The notes: generated by a model from the letters alone, not told the origin. Counted from the first letter of the stretch, positions 7,786-21,231 are shown. The stretch is 64,000 nt of DNA from Agelaius tricolor (GCA_023055355.1 JALJCS010000018.1:1674001-1738000), one strand, 5' to 3'. Made by a program: numbers and translations.

Positions 7786-8046
7786 AGGGCATCCTTACAC
7801 CATGATGCCAGCCTAGCTAAGGCCTCATTAGTTTCTGCAGAAGCTCAAATCATCTTGGACGTTGCAGTACAAGATGTCATCGCTGCAGTACAGGAAAAAG
7901 GTGTTGAGATTGCAGCAGATAAAGTCCAAAAGACAGCCCCGTGGAAGTACCTCGGCCTAAAAACCGCAGAGAGAACCATCACACCCCAAACACTGCAAAT
8001 CAAGGACAACCCAAAGACTCTGCCAGAACTCCACAGGCTCTGTGGA
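7786..8046 (+). pseudogene. ERV reverse-transcriptase fragment (unit 3)
   Basis: CT form; frame open to the TGA at 8068-8070. Confidence 0.8.
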
Positions 8047-8934
8047 AGCACTTTTGATGTCGTGGCATGAGAAGCCATGAAGTGCTCTGAAAGTGTACTC
8101 AGGGCACTTCCACTGCCATCCCAAAGGGAACAAACAGACTGGCCTCTGCTTTCAGCACTGCTGAGCTCCTCACCCAGCAATGAAATCGCAGGAAGAGGCA
8201 GGAATTGAGTGCACCGGGGAACCTGGCCTCTACTAAAAGGCATGAATCCCACAGGCCACCCAACCCAAAGCCTTGTATGTCTCTACTTTTGCCTCCTTCT
8301 CTCATCCCTCATGCCACATTCCCTATTTTCTCTGGCTGCGTACATGGCTTCTCTCTCTCCTGTCTGCAGGTTCAGCCACTCGTGTGACCCTGCAGGAACA
8401 GCCTGACCCACAGCCAAGTGGGAGAAGACTCCTCAAGGAACTGAACTGACAGGACAAGGGGGAATGGTATCAAACTGCAAGAGTTGCAAGAAATTTGATG
8501 ATGGCAAGAAGTTCTTTACTCTCCGCGTGCTGGTCCCTGACACAGGGACCACGGCAGAGGGGCTGTGGATGCCCCATCCCCAGGAACATCCAAGGCCGGG
8601 AGGGACAGGGGCCGCAGCAACCTGGTGTGCTGGGAGGTTGCTCGGCTTGCAACCAGATCATCTTGCGGGTCCCTTCCAAGCCAAACCATTCAGGGATTTG
8701 ATCATTCTGCCATCCCCATCTCCCACTGCGCAGCGACCCTGAACTTTCTGTGACATCACAGCTCCCAGAGGGCTCCAGGTGGAACGTCCAGGACCTGGAA
8801 ACGAGCAGAGCAGACACTCCGCCGGCTGCCGAGGGTCAGTTGCCATTCGCTCTGCGCTCTGCCCCTCAGCGCTGAGCTGCTGCTGCTGCCTGGGCTTCTC
8901 CTGACGCCTGCTCTGGAGCGCCAATCCCAGCAGG

Positions 8935-9326
8935 ATGAGCGCTGCTGTGCCACTGGAGGTACAGTGCCATTCCAGGCAGGGGGCACGCGGCTTGGGCAGG
9001 CTGCAGCCATGTGGCAATGGATGGTGTGGGACAGGAGGCCCACTGGGAGATTGTGCTGCCCCTTGCAGACTGCCAGAGACACTGTGGAGGCCATGGAAGT
9101 GGACCTGGGCCTGGATGAGGAAGAGATGATGGAGGTGGACTCCTCCTCTCCTTCCATCTCCTCCCCTGTTGAAGACATGGAAGTAGAGGAGGAGGACAAC
9201 GTCGAGGAGATGGAAGTCGATGAGGAGGACGACATCGAAGAGATGGAGGTTGAGGAGGAGGACAACATCGAGGAGCCCATGGACGTTGATGAGAAGGATG
9301 AGGAGGAGCCCATGGTCCTTGGCTGA
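8935..9326 (+). CDS. Acidic MEV-repeat protein (copy 3)
   Basis: Exons 8935-8958 and 9069-9326; introns 8959-9068 and 9343-9616. Protein unchanged. Confidence 0.62.
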
Positions 9327-9651
9327 AGATGGAGCCCCACAAGTAAGACAGGCAGATGCTTCCCACGCCCTGCCCACAGACACTGGGGCTCCCCTGACTC
9401 CAGGCTGGGGCTGGGCTGGATGGCCCCGCTCAGGGACACGGTGCCCGCGGGGGGCCTGCATTGTGGTGGCACAAGCACCAGCCCCGGCCTGCCCTGCGCT
9501 TGCCTGGGGCCACGCCAGCCCTGCCAGCCCCGTCCCAGCCCCTGCGGCCCAGCTCCCAGCCCTGCTGGGCCCAGTGCTGGCAGCTGAGTCCACCTCTGCT
9601 GCTTCCTTTCTTCCAGGACTGATGCAGATGATGGCACACATGCCACGCCTT

Positions 9652-9850
9652 TGTAAATATGTTGGAAAGTTTAGAAGTTTCTTGTAAATACGTTCAGTTC
9701 GTTCAAAGTTCTCTGTAAATACGTTTTGAAGATTGTTATTCCATCGGATCCCATGTAAATATGTTCTGTACACTGCTGTTGTTGCAATAAAGATTGTTAC
9801 AAAGAAACCTGTTCTATAAATCCTAGATTTGCCGATCTTCGGCAAATAAA
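9652..9850 (+). promoter_or_regulatory. 3' UTR Pumilio-type elements, hairpin and poly(A) signals (unit 3)
   Basis: TGTAAATA at 9652, 9683, 9714 and 9754; AATAAA at 9786 and 9845. Confidence 0.7.
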
Positions 9851-10544
9851 TACTGTTTCTTTTAAAACCTGACTTCCCTTGCCATTCCTTTGGGCACAGA
9901 CAGCCTTTGCACGCTTGTGGCTTCCACTTGTTCCGGGTTCCCGGGGCTGCAGGTCCCTGGGGGTCCTGGCACGGCCACCCTGGTGCTGGGAGTCCCTGCG
10001 CACAGGGGCTCCCACTGACACCACTCCTGGCACTGGGCACTGCTGCTCTTCCTGGCCTGGGGCACAGCGGTGTCCCCAAGAGCTCAGCTGTCTCCAGCTC
10101 TCACACAGGGGGCTCTCACAGCACTGGCCCCTGCAGCCATGCCACCAAAGCAGGCAGCAAACCTTCAGCCACCCTTCCTGCTGGAGCCACAGGCACTCCC
10201 GGGCCCAGAGCCCGCAGCAGGCCACAGGCTTGCAAAATCCACCTGCACGCTCTGAAGGCCACCACAGCCTTGGCAACTGGGGCACCTGGATCTGGGCTGC
10301 TGCAGGGGCTGATCTTTAAGGCTTGCAGCCTCCAAAGGCTCCGGCCTCTGCTTCCCAGCCTGCTCTGCACTGCCCTGAGCCCGGATTGTTCCAGAGACAA
10401 AAGCCAAGCCAGGGCATCCTCACCCTGCCCGCATTCCTGCTGCTGGCAGCGGCCACTGGCCCCTGGGCCCCACTCGGGTGACAGCTGCAGGGACAGGGCA
10501 GCCTGTGCTGGGCAGGGGGCACGGGGCTTTGGGCCCTGGGCCTC

Positions 10545-10547
<3 letters not shown>

Positions 10548-10577
<30 letters not shown>
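10548..10577 (+). repeat. (CTG)10 microsatellite (unit 3)
   Basis: Ten pure triplets, the commonest allele in the array (11 of 18 tracts). Confidence 0.98.
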
Positions 10578-10578
<1 letters not shown>

Positions 10579-11318
10579 GGGCCATGGGCCCAACAGGGCC
10601 CCCAGCTCAGCCCCTGCCCGGGCAGCTGCCCCCAAAGCCCCACACTCCCCGAGCATCCCCATCACAGCTGCCAGGGGGAAATCCCACACCCTTCAGGAAA
10701 CAAATTCCCCATAGGAGCTAAACCAAGACTTCCAAGGGGAAAGTCAGCACCAGCTGATGTTTACAGCACCTTTACAAAGCTGCGTGCAGGGCAGGTGAGA
10801 TCTCCAGGGGCCTCTGGCAGTGCCTGCTCTGCAGGTGAGCCTGTGGGGCTGCTCCCAGTGGGACACAGCACTGGGAGCAGGCCAGCCCTACCCCCCTAAC
10901 AGCTGATCCCAAGGAGCAGGCTCGCAAAGCAGTTTCAGACCACTTGCTGCAGATATTTCAAAGGACTAAATGTCATTCAAAGAAGCCACCTTGCACATTT
11001 AGTTTTGGTGTCGTGGCAGGAGAAGCCATGAAGGTGCCTCTGAATGTGCACTCAGGGCACTTCCACTGCCATCGCAAAGGGAACACGAAGGACAGGCTTC
11101 TGCTTTCAGCACTGTTGAGCTCCTCATCCAGCAAGGAAATCTCAGGAAGAGGCAGGAACAGAGTGCACCAGAGAACCTGGCCTCTACTAAAAGGCATGAA
11201 TCCCACAGGCCACCCATCCCAATGCCTTGCATGTCTCTACGTTTTCCTCCTCCTCCCATCCCTCATGCCACTTTCCCCAAAACCTCCCATTGCACAAACG
11301 GCCGAGGCATGCGCCATT

Positions 11319-11579
11319 AGGGCATCCTTACACCATGATGCCAGCCTAGCTAAGGCCTCATTAGTTTCTGCAGAAGCTCAAATCATCTTGGACGTTGCAG
11401 TACAAGATGTCATCGCTGCAGTACAGGAAAAAGGTGTTGAGATTGCAGCAGATAAAGTCCAAAAGACAGCCCCGTGGAAGTACCTCGGCCTAAAAACCGC
11501 AGAGAGAACCATCACACCCCAAACACTGCAAATCAAGGACAACCCAAAGACTCTGCCAGAACTCCACAGGCTCTGTGGA
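11319..11579 (+). pseudogene. ERV reverse-transcriptase fragment (unit 4)
   Basis: CT form; frame open to the TGA at 11601-11603. Confidence 0.8.
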
Positions 11580-12467
11580 AGCACTTTTGATGTCGTGGCA
11601 TGAGAAGCCATGAAGTGCTCTGAAAGTGTACTCAGGGCACTTCCACTGCCATCCCAAAGGGAACAAACAGACTGGCCTCTGCTTTCAGCACTGCTGAGCT
11701 CCTCACCCAGCAATGAAATCGCAGGAAGAGGCAGGAATTGAGTGCACCGGGGAACCTGGCCTCTACTAAAAGGCATGAATCCCACAGGCCACCCAACCCA
11801 AAGCCTTGTATGTCTCTACTTTTGCCTCCTTCTCTCATCCCTCATGCCACATTCCCTATTTTCTCTGGCTGCGTACATGGCTTCTCTCTCTCCTGTCTGC
11901 AGGTTCAGCCACTCGTGTGACCCTGCAGGAACAGCCTGACCCACAGCCAAGTGGGAGAAGACTCCTCAAGGAACTGAACTGACAGGACAAGGGGGAATGG
12001 TATCAAACTGCAAGAGTTGCAAGAAATTTGATGATGGCAAGAAGTTCTTTACTCTCCGCGTGCTGGTCCCTGACACAGGGACCACGGCAGAGGGGCTGTG
12101 GATGCCCCATCCCCAGGAACATCCAAGGCCGGGAGGGACAGGGGCCGCAGCAACCTGGTGTGCTGGGAGGTTGCTCGGCTTGCAACCAGATCATCTTGCG
12201 GGTCCCTTCCAAGCCAAACCATTCAGGGATTTGATCATTCTGCCATCCCCATCTCCCACTGCGCAGCGACCCTGAACTTTCTGTGACATCACAGCTCCCA
12301 GAGGGCTCCAGGTGGAACGTCCAGGACCTGGAAACGAGCAGAGCAGACACTCCGCCGGCTGCCGAGGGTCAGTTGCCATTCGCTCTGCGCTCTGCCCCTC
12401 AGCGCTGAGCTGCTGCTGCTGCCTGGGCTTCTCCTGACGCCTGCTCTGGAGCGCCAATCCCAGCAGG

Positions 12468-12859
12468 ATGAGCGCTGCTGTGCCACTGGAGGTACAGTGC
12501 CATTCCAGGCAGGGGGCACGCGGCTTGGGCAGGCTGCAGCCATGTGGCAATGGATGGTGTGGGACAGGAGGCCCACTGGGAGATTGTGCTGCCCCTTGCA
12601 GACTGCCAGAGACACTGTGGAGGCCATGGAAGTGGACCTGGGCCTGGATGAGGAAGAGATGATGGAGGTGGACTCCTCCTCTCCTTCCATCTCCTCCCCT
12701 GTTGAAGACATGGAAGTAGAGGAGGAGGACAACGTCGAGGAGATGGAAGTCGATGAGGAGGACGACATCGAAGAGATGGAGGTTGAGGAGGAGGACAACA
12801 TCGAGGAGCCCATGGACGTTGATGAGAAGGATGAGGAGGAGCCCATGGTCCTTGGCTGA
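12468..12859 (+). CDS. Acidic MEV-repeat protein (copy 4)
   Basis: Exons 12468-12491 and 12602-12859; introns 12492-12601 and 12876-13149. Protein unchanged. Confidence 0.62.
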
Positions 12860-13184
12860 AGATGGAGCCCCACAAGTAAGACAGGCAGATGCTTCCCACG
12901 CCCTGCCCACAGACACTGGGGCTCCCCTGACTCCAGGCTGGGGCTGGGCTGGATGGCCCCGCTCAGGGACACGGTGCCCGCGGGGGGCCTGCATTGTGGT
13001 GGCACAAGCACCAGCCCCGGCCTGCCCTGCGCTTGCCTGGGGCCACGCCAGCCCTGCCAGCCCCGTCCCAGCCCCTGCGGCCCAGCTCCCAGCCCTGCTG
13101 GGCCCAGTGCTGGCAGCTGAGTCCACCTCTGCTGCTTCCTTTCTTCCAGGACTGATGCAGATGATGGCACACATGCCACGCCTT

Positions 13185-13383
13185 TGTAAATATGTTGGAA
13201 AGTTTAGAAGTTTCTTGTAAATACGTTCAGTTCGTTCAAAGTTCTCTGTAAATACGTTTTGAAGATTGTTATTCCATCGGATCCCATGTAAATATGTTCT
13301 GTACACTGCTGTTGTTGCAATAAAGATTGTTACAAAGAAACCTGTTCTATAAATCCTAGATTTGCCGATCTTCGGCAAATAAA
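13185..13383 (+). promoter_or_regulatory. 3' UTR Pumilio-type elements, hairpin and poly(A) signals (unit 4)
   Basis: TGTAAATA at 13185, 13216, 13247 and 13287; AATAAA at 13319 and 13378. Confidence 0.7.
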
Positions 13384-14077
13384 TACTGTTTCTTTTAAAA
13401 CCTGACTTCCCTTGCCATTCCTTTGGGCACAGACAGCCTTTGCACGCTTGTGGCTTCCACTTGTTCCGGGTTCCCGGGGCTGCAGGTCCCTGGGGGTCCT
13501 GGCACGGCCACCCTGGTGCTGGGAGTCCCTGCGCACAGGGGCTCCCACTGACACCACTCCTGGCACTGGGCACTGCTGCTCTTCCTGGCCTGGGGCACAG
13601 CGGTGTCCCCAAGAGCTCAGCTGTCTCCAGCTCTCACACAGGGGGCTCTCACAGCACTGGCCCCTGCAGCCATGCCACCAAAGCAGGCAGCAAACCTTCA
13701 GCCACCCTTCCTGCTGGAGCCACAGGCACTCCCGGGCCCAGAGCCCGCAGCAGGCCACAGGCTTGCAAAATCCACCTGCACGCTCTGAAGGCCACCACAG
13801 CCTTGGCAACTGGGGCACCTGGATCTGGGCTGCTGCAGGGGCTGATCTTTAAGGCTTGCAGCCTCCAAAGGCTCCGGCCTCTGCTTCCCAGCCTGCTCTG
13901 CACTGCCCTGAGCCCGGATTGTTCCAGAGACAAAAGCCAAGCCAGGGCATCCTCACCCTGCCCGCATTCCTGCTGCTGGCAGCGGCCACTGGCCCCTGGG
14001 CCCCACTCGGGTGACAGCTGCAGGGACAGGGCAGCCTGTGCTGGGCAGGGGGCACGGGGCTTTGGGCCCTGGGCCTC

Positions 14078-14080
<3 letters not shown>

Positions 14081-14143
<63 letters not shown>
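14081..14143 (+). repeat. (CTG)21 microsatellite (unit 4)
   Basis: Longest tract in the window, 21 pure triplets, flanked by two 10-triplet units. Confidence 0.98.
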
Positions 14144-14144
<1 letters not shown>

Positions 14145-14884
14145 GGGCCATGGGCCCAACAGGGCCCCCAGCTCAGCCCCTGCCCGGGCAGCTGCCCCCA
14201 AAGCCCCACACTCCCCGAGCATCCCCATCACAGCTGCCAGGGGGAAATCCCACACCCTTCAGGAAACAAATTCCCCATAGGAGCTAAACCAAGACTTCCA
14301 AGGGGAAAGTCAGCACCAGCTGATGTTTACAGCACCTTTACAAAGCTGCGTGCAGGGCAGGTGAGATCTCCAGGGGCCTCTGGCAGTGCCTGCTCTGCAG
14401 GTGAGCCTGTGGGGCTGCTCCCAGTGGGACACAGCACTGGGAGCAGGCCAGCCCTACCCCCCTCACAGCTGATCCCAAGGAGCAGGCTCGCAAAGCAGTT
14501 TCAGACCACTTGCTGCAGATATTTCAAAGGACTAAATGTCATTCAAAGAAGCCACCTTGCACATTTAGTTTTGGTGTCGTGGCAGGAGAAGCCATGAAGG
14601 TGCCTCTGAATGTGCACTCAGGGCACTTCCACTGCCATCGCAAAGGGAACACGAAGGACAGGCTTCTGCTTTCAGCACTGTTGAGCTCCTCATCCAGCAA
14701 GGAAATCTCAGGAAGAGGCAGGAACAGAGTGCACCAGAGAACCTGGCCTCTACTAAAAGGCATGAATCCCACAGGCCACCCATCCCAATGCCTTGCATGT
14801 CTCTACGTTTTCCTCCTCCTCCCATCCCTCATGCCACTTTCCCCAAAACCTCCCATTGCACAAACGGCCGAGGCATGCGCCATT

Positions 14885-15145
14885 AGGGCATCCTTACACC
14901 ATGATGCCAGCCTAGCTAAGGCCTCATTAGTTTCTGCAGAAGCTCAAATCATCTTGGACGTTGCAGTACAAGATGTCATCGCTGCAGTACAGGAAAAAGG
15001 TGTTGAGATTGCAGCAGATAAAGTCCAAAAGACAGCCCCGTGGAAGTACCTCGGCCTAAAAACCGCAGAGAGAACCATCACACCCCAAACACTGCAAATC
15101 AAGGACAACCCAAAGACTCTGCCAGAACTCCACAGGCTCTGTGGA
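14885..15145 (+). pseudogene. ERV reverse-transcriptase fragment (unit 5)
   Basis: CT form; frame open to the TGA at 15167-15169. Confidence 0.8.
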
Positions 15146-16033
15146 AGCACTTTTGATGTCGTGGCATGAGAAGCCATGAAGTGCTCTGAAAGTGTACTCA
15201 GGGCACTTCCACTGCCATCCCAAAGGGAACAAACAGACTGGCCTCTGCTTTCAGCACTGCTGAGCTCCTCACCCAGCAATGAAATCGCAGGAAGAGGCAG
15301 GAATTGAGTGCACCGGGGAACCTGGCCTCTACTAAAAGGCATGAATCCCACAGGCCACCCAACCCAAAGCCTTGTATGTCTCTACTTTTGCCTCCTTCTC
15401 TCATCCCTCATGCCACATTCCCTATTTTCTCTGGCTGCGTACATGGCTTCTCTCTCTCCTGTCTGCAGGTTCAGCCACTCGTGTGACCCTGCAGGAACAG
15501 CCTGACCCACAGCCAAGTGGGAGAAGACTCCTCAAGGAACTGAACTGACAGGACAAGGGGGAATGGTATCAAACTGCAAGAGTTGCAAGAAATTTGATGA
15601 TGGCAAGAAGTTCTTTACTCTCCGCGTGCTGGTCCCTGACACAGGGACCACGGCAGAGGGGCTGTGGATGCCCCATCCCCAGGAACATCCAAGGCCGGGA
15701 GGGACAGGGGCCGCAGCAACCTGGTGTGCTGGGAGGTTGCTCGGCTTGCAACCAGATCATCTTGCGGGTCCCTTCCAAGCCAAACCATTCAGGGATTTGA
15801 TCATTCTGCCATCCCCATCTCCCACTGCGCAGCGACCCTGAACTTTCTGTGACATCACAGCTCCCAGAGGGCTCCAGGTGGAACGTCCAGGACCTGGAAA
15901 CGAGCAGAGCAGACACTCCGCCGGCTGCCGAGGGTCAGTTGCCATTCGCTCTGCGCTCTGCCCCTCAGCGCTGAGCTGCTGCTGCTGCCTGGGCTTCTCC
16001 TGACGCCTGCTCTGGAGCGCCAATCCCAGCAGG

Positions 16034-16425
16034 ATGAGCGCTGCTGTGCCACTGGAGGTACAGTGCCATTCCAGGCAGGGGGCACGCGGCTTGGGCAGGC
16101 TGCAGCCATGTGGCAATGGATGGTGTGGGACAGGAGGCCCACTGGGAGATTGTGCTGCCCCTTGCAGACTGCCAGAGACACTGTGGAGGCCATGGAAGTG
16201 GACCTGGGCCTGGATGAGGAAGAGATGATGGAGGTGGACTCCTCCTCTCCTTCCATCTCCTCCCCTGTTGAAGACATGGAAGTAGAGGAGGAGGACAACG
16301 TCGAGGAGATGGAAGTCGATGAGGAGGACGACATCGAAGAGATGGAGGTTGAGGAGGAGGACAACATCGAGGAGCCCATGGACGTTGATGAGAAGGATGA
16401 GGAGGAGCCCATGGTCCTTGGCTGA
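16034..16425 (+). CDS. Acidic MEV-repeat protein (copy 5)
   Basis: Exons 16034-16057 and 16168-16425; introns 16058-16167 and 16442-16715. Protein unchanged. Confidence 0.62.
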
Positions 16426-16750
16426 AGATGGAGCCCCACAAGTAAGACAGGCAGATGCTTCCCACGCCCTGCCCACAGACACTGGGGCTCCCCTGACTCC
16501 AGGCTGGGGCTGGGCTGGATGGCCCCGCTCAGGGACACGGTGCCCGCGGGGGGCCTGCATTGTGGTGGCACAAGCACCAGCCCCGGCCTGCCCTGCGCTT
16601 GCCTGGGGCCACGCCAGCCCTGCCAGCCCCGTCCCAGCCCCTGCGGCCCAGCTCCCAGCCCTGCTGGGCCCAGTGCTGGCAGCTGAGTCCACCTCTGCTG
16701 CTTCCTTTCTTCCAGGACTGATGCAGATGATGGCACACATGCCACGCCTT

Positions 16751-16949
16751 TGTAAATATGTTGGAAAGTTTAGAAGTTTCTTGTAAATACGTTCAGTTCG
16801 TTCAAAGTTCTCTGTAAATACGTTTTGAAGATTGTTATTCCATCGGATCCCATGTAAATATGTTCTGTACACTGCTGTTGTTGCAATAAAGATTGTTACA
16901 AAGAAACCTGTTCTATAAATCCTAGATTTGCCGATCTTCGGCAAATAAA
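16751..16949 (+). promoter_or_regulatory. 3' UTR Pumilio-type elements, hairpin and poly(A) signals (unit 5)
   Basis: TGTAAATA at 16751, 16782, 16813 and 16853; AATAAA at 16885 and 16944. Confidence 0.7.
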
Positions 16950-17643
16950 TACTGTTTCTTTTAAAACCTGACTTCCCTTGCCATTCCTTTGGGCACAGAC
17001 AGCCTTTGCACGCTTGTGGCTTCCACTTGTTCTGGGTTCCCGGGGCTGCAGGTCCCTGGGGGTCCTGGCACGGCCACCCTGGTGCTGGGAGTCCCTGCGC
17101 ACAGGGGCTCCCACTGACACCACTCCTGGCACTGGGCACTGCTGCTCTTCCTGGCCTGGGGCACAGCGGTGTCCCCAAGAGCTCAGCTGTCTCCAGCTCT
17201 CACACAGGGGGCTCTCACAGCACTGGCCCCTGCAGCCATGCCACCAAAGCAGGCAGCAAACCTTCAGCCACCCTTCCTGCTGGAGCCACAGGCACTCCCG
17301 GGCCCAGAGCCCGCAGCAGGCCACAGGCTTGCAAAATCCACCTGCACGCTCTGAAGGCCACCACAGCCTTGGCAACTGGGGCACCTGGATCTGGGCTGCT
17401 GCAGGGGCTGATCTTTAAGGCTTGCAGCCTCCAAAGGCTCCGGCCTCTGCTTCCCAGCCTGCTCTGCACTGCCCTGAGCCCGGATTGTTCCAGAGACAAA
17501 AGCCAAGCCAGGGCATCCTCACCCTGCCTGCATTCCTGCTGCTGGCAGCGGCCACTGGCCCCTGGGCCCCACTCGGGTGACAGCTGCAGGGACAGGGCAG
17601 CCTGTGCTGGGCAGGGGGCACGGGGCTTTGGGCCCTGGGCCTC

Positions 17644-17646
<3 letters not shown>

Positions 17647-17676
<30 letters not shown>
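17647..17676 (+). repeat. (CTG)10 microsatellite (unit 5)
   Basis: Ten pure triplets. Confidence 0.98.
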
Positions 17677-17677
<1 letters not shown>

Positions 17678-18417
17678 GGGCCATGGGCCCAACAGGGCCC
17701 CCAGCTCAGCCCCTGCCCGGGCAGCTGCCCCCAAAGCCCCACACTCCCCGAGCATCCCCATCACAGCTGCCAGGGGGAAATCCCACACCCTTCAGGAAAC
17801 AAATTCCCCATAGGAGCTAAACCAAGACTTCCAAGGGGAAAGTCAGCACCAGCTGATGTTTACAGCACCTTTACAAAGCTGCGTGCAGGGCAGGTGAGAT
17901 CTCCAGGGGCCTCTGGCAGTGCCTGCTCTGCAGGTGAGCCTGTGGGGCTGCTCCCAGTGGGACACAGCACTGGGAGCAGGCCAGCCCTACCCCCCTAACA
18001 GCTGATCCCAAGGAGCAGGCTCGCAAAGCAGTTTCAGACCACTTGCTGCAGATATTTCAAAGGACTAAATGTCATTCAAAGAAGCCACCTTGCACATTTA
18101 GTTTTGGTGTCGTGGCAGGAGAAGCCATGAAGGTGCCTCTGAATGTGCACTCAGGGCACTTCCACTGCCATCGCAAAGGGAACACGAAGGACAGGCTTCT
18201 GCTTTCAGCACTGTTGAGCTCCTCATCCAGCAAGGAAATCTCAGGAAGAGGCAGGAACAGAGTGCACCAGAGAACCTGGCCTCTACTAAAAGGCATGAAT
18301 CCCACAGGCCACCCATCCCAATGCCTTGCATGTCTCTACGTTTTCCTCCTCCTCCCATCCCTCATGCCACTTTCCCCAAAACCTCCCATTGCACAAACGG
18401 CCGAGGCATGCGCCATT

Positions 18418-18678
18418 AGGGCATCCTTACACCATGATGCCAGCCTAGCTAAGGCCTCATTAGTTTCTGCAGAAGCTCAAATCATCTTGGACGTTGCAGT
18501 ACAAGATGTCATCGCTGCAGTACAGGAAAAAGGTGTTGAGATTGCAGCAGATAAAGTCCAAAAGACAGCCCCGTGGAAGTACCTCGGCCTAAAAACCGCA
18601 GAGAGAACCATCACACCCCAAACACTGCAAATCAAGGACAACCCAAAGACTCTGCCAGAACTCCACAGGCTCTGTGGA
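18418..18678 (+). pseudogene. ERV reverse-transcriptase fragment (unit 6)
   Basis: CT form; frame open to the TGA at 18700-18702. Confidence 0.8.
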
Positions 18679-19566
18679 AGCACTTTTGATGTCGTGGCAT
18701 GAGAAGCCATGAAGTGCTCTGAAAGTGTACTCAGGGCACTTCCACTGCCATCCCAAAGGGAACAAACAGACTGGCCTCTGCTTTCAGCACTGCTGAGCTC
18801 CTCACCCAGCAATGAAATCGCAGGAAGAGGCAGGAATTGAGTGCACCGGGGAACCTGGCCTCTACTAAAAGGCATGAATCCCACAGGCCACCCAACCCAA
18901 AGCCTTGTATGTCTCTACTTTTGCCTCCTTCTCTCATCCCTCATGCCACATTCCCTATTTTCTCTGGCTGCGTACATGGCTTCTCTCTCTCCTGTCTGCA
19001 GGTTCAGCCACTCGTGTGACCCTGCAGGAACAGCCTGACCCACAGCCAAGTGGGAGAAGACTCCTCAAGGAACTGAACTGACAGGACAAGGGGGAATGGT
19101 ATCAAACTGCAAGAGTTGCAAGAAATTTGATGATGGCAAGAAGTTCTTTACTCTCCGCGTGCTGGTCCCTGACACAGGGACCACGGCAGAGGGGCTGTGG
19201 ATGCCCCATCCCCAGGAACATCCAAGGCCGGGAGGGACAGGGGCCGCAGCAACCTGGTGTGCTGGGAGGTTGCTCGGCTTGCAACCAGATCATCTTGCGG
19301 GTCCCTTCCAAGCCAAACCATTCAGGGATTTGATCATTCTGCCATCCCCATCTCCCACTGCGCAGCGACCCTGAACTTTCTGTGACATCACAGCTCCCAG
19401 AGGGCTCCAGGTGGAACGTCCAGGACCTGGAAACGAGCAGAGCAGACACTCCGCCGGCTGCCGAGGGTCAGTTGCCATTCGCTCTGCGCTCTGCCCCTCA
19501 GCGCTGAGCTGCTGCTGCTGCCTGGGCTTCTCCTGACGCCTGCTCTGGAGCGCCAATCCCAGCAGG

Positions 19567-19958
19567 ATGAGCGCTGCTGTGCCACTGGAGGTACAGTGCC
19601 ATTCCAGGCAGGGGGCACGCGGCTTGGGCAGGCTGCAGCCATGTGGCAATGGATGGTGTGGGACAGGAGGCCCACTGGGAGATTGTGCTGCCCCTTGCAG
19701 ACTGCCAGAGACACTGTGGAGGCCATGGAAGTGGACCTGGGCCTGGATGAGGAAGAGATGATGGAGGTGGACTCCTCCTCTCCTTCCATCTCCTCCCCTG
19801 TTGAAGACATGGAAGTAGAGGAGGAGGACAACGTCGAGGAGATGGAAGTCGATGAGGAGGACGACATCGAAGAGATGGAGGTTGAGGAGGAGGACAACAT
19901 CGAGGAGCCCATGGACGTTGATGAGAAGGATGAGGAGGAGCCCATGGTCCTTGGCTGA
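19567..19958 (+). CDS. Acidic MEV-repeat protein (copy 6)
   Basis: Exons 19567-19590 and 19701-19958; introns 19591-19700 and 19975-20248. Protein unchanged. Confidence 0.62.
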
Positions 19959-20283
19959 AGATGGAGCCCCACAAGTAAGACAGGCAGATGCTTCCCACGC
20001 CCTGCCCACAGACACTGGGGCTCCCCTGACTCCAGGCTGGGGCTGGGCTGGATGGCCCCGCTCAGGGACACGGTGCCCGCGGGGGGCCTGCATTGTGGTG
20101 GCACAAGCACCAGCCCCGGCCTGCCCTGCGCTTGCCTGGGGCCACGCCAGCCCTGCCAGCCCCGTCCCAGCCCCTGCGGCCCAGCTCCCAGCCCTGCTGG
20201 GCCCAGTGCTGGCAGCTGAGTCCACCTCTGCTGCTTCCTTTCTTCCAGGACTGATGCAGATGATGGCACACATGCCACGCCTT

Positions 20284-20482
20284 TGTAAATATGTTGGAAA
20301 GTTTAGAAGTTTCTTGTAAATACGTTCAGTTCGTTCAAAGTTCTCTGTAAATACGTTTTGAAGATTGTTATTCCATCGGATCCCATGTAAATATGTTCTG
20401 TACACTGCTGTTGTTGCAATAAAGATTGTTACAAAGAAACCTGTTCTATAAATCCTAGATTTGCCGATCTTCGGCAAATAAA
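20284..20482 (+). promoter_or_regulatory. 3' UTR Pumilio-type elements, hairpin and poly(A) signals (unit 6)
   Basis: TGTAAATA at 20284, 20315, 20346 and 20386; AATAAA at 20418 and 20477. Confidence 0.7.
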
Positions 20483-21176
20483 TACTGTTTCTTTTAAAAC
20501 CTGACTTCCCTTGCCATTCCTTTGGGCACAGACAGCCTTTGCACGCTTGTGGCTTCCACTTGTTCCGGGTTCCCGGGGCTGCAGGTCCCTGGGGGTCCTG
20601 GCACGGCCACCCTGGTGCTGGGAGTCCCTGCGCACAGGGGCTCCCACTGACACCACTCCTGGCACTGGGCACTGCTGCTCTTCCTGGCCTGGGGCACAGC
20701 GGTGTCCCCAAGAGCTCAGCTGTCTCCAGCTCTCACACAGGGGGCTCTCACAGCACTGGCCCCTGCAGCCATGCCACCAAAGCAGGCAGCAAACCTTCAG
20801 CCACCCTTCCTGCTGGAGCCACAGGCACTCCCGGGCCCAGAGCCCGCAGCAGGCCACAGGCTTGCAAAATCCACCTGCACGCTCTGAAGGCCACCACAGC
20901 CTTGGCAACTGGGGCACCTGGATCTGGGCTGCTGCAGGGGCTGATCTTTAAGGCTTGCAGCCTCCAAAGGCTCCGGCCTCTGCTTCCCAGCCTGCTCTGC
21001 ACTGCCCTGAGCCCGGATTGTTCCAGAGACAAAAGCCAAGCCAGGGCATCCTCACCCTGCCCGCATTCCTGCTGCTGGCAGCGGCCACTGGCCCCTGGGC
21101 CCCACTCGGGTGACAGCTGCAGGGACAGGGCAGCCTGTGCTGGGCAGGGGGCACGGGGCTTTGGGCCCTGGGCCTC

Positions 21177-21179
<3 letters not shown>

Positions 21180-21230
<51 letters not shown>
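21180..21230 (+). repeat. (CTG)17 microsatellite (unit 6)
   Basis: Seventeen pure triplets between two 10-triplet neighbours. Confidence 0.98.

Positions 21231-21231
<1 letters not shown>

Larger units (their letters stand above)
7411..10943 (+). repeat. Repeat unit 3 (3,533 bp)
   Basis: Offset +7096. Repeat A is 7470-7744 and B is 8052-8323. First unit with the C/A state (8339, 8344) and with C at 8174 (CACCCAGC), both kept through unit 8. (CTG)10; ends CCCTAACAGC. Confidence 0.95.
10944..14509 (+). repeat. Repeat unit 4 (3,566 bp)
   Basis: Offset +10629. Repeat A is 11003-11277 and B is 11585-11856. Longest unit because of (CTG)21. Ends with the CCCTCACAGC form, starting the alternation CTCAC/CTAAC seen through unit 8. 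Confidence 0.95.
14510..18042 (+). repeat. Repeat unit 5 (3,533 bp)
   Basis: Offset +14195. Repeat A is 14569-14843 and B is 15151-15422. (CTG)10; ends CCCTAACAGC. CpG-type C-to-T changes at 17033 (private) and 17529 (shared with unit 8 at 28149). Confidence 0.95.
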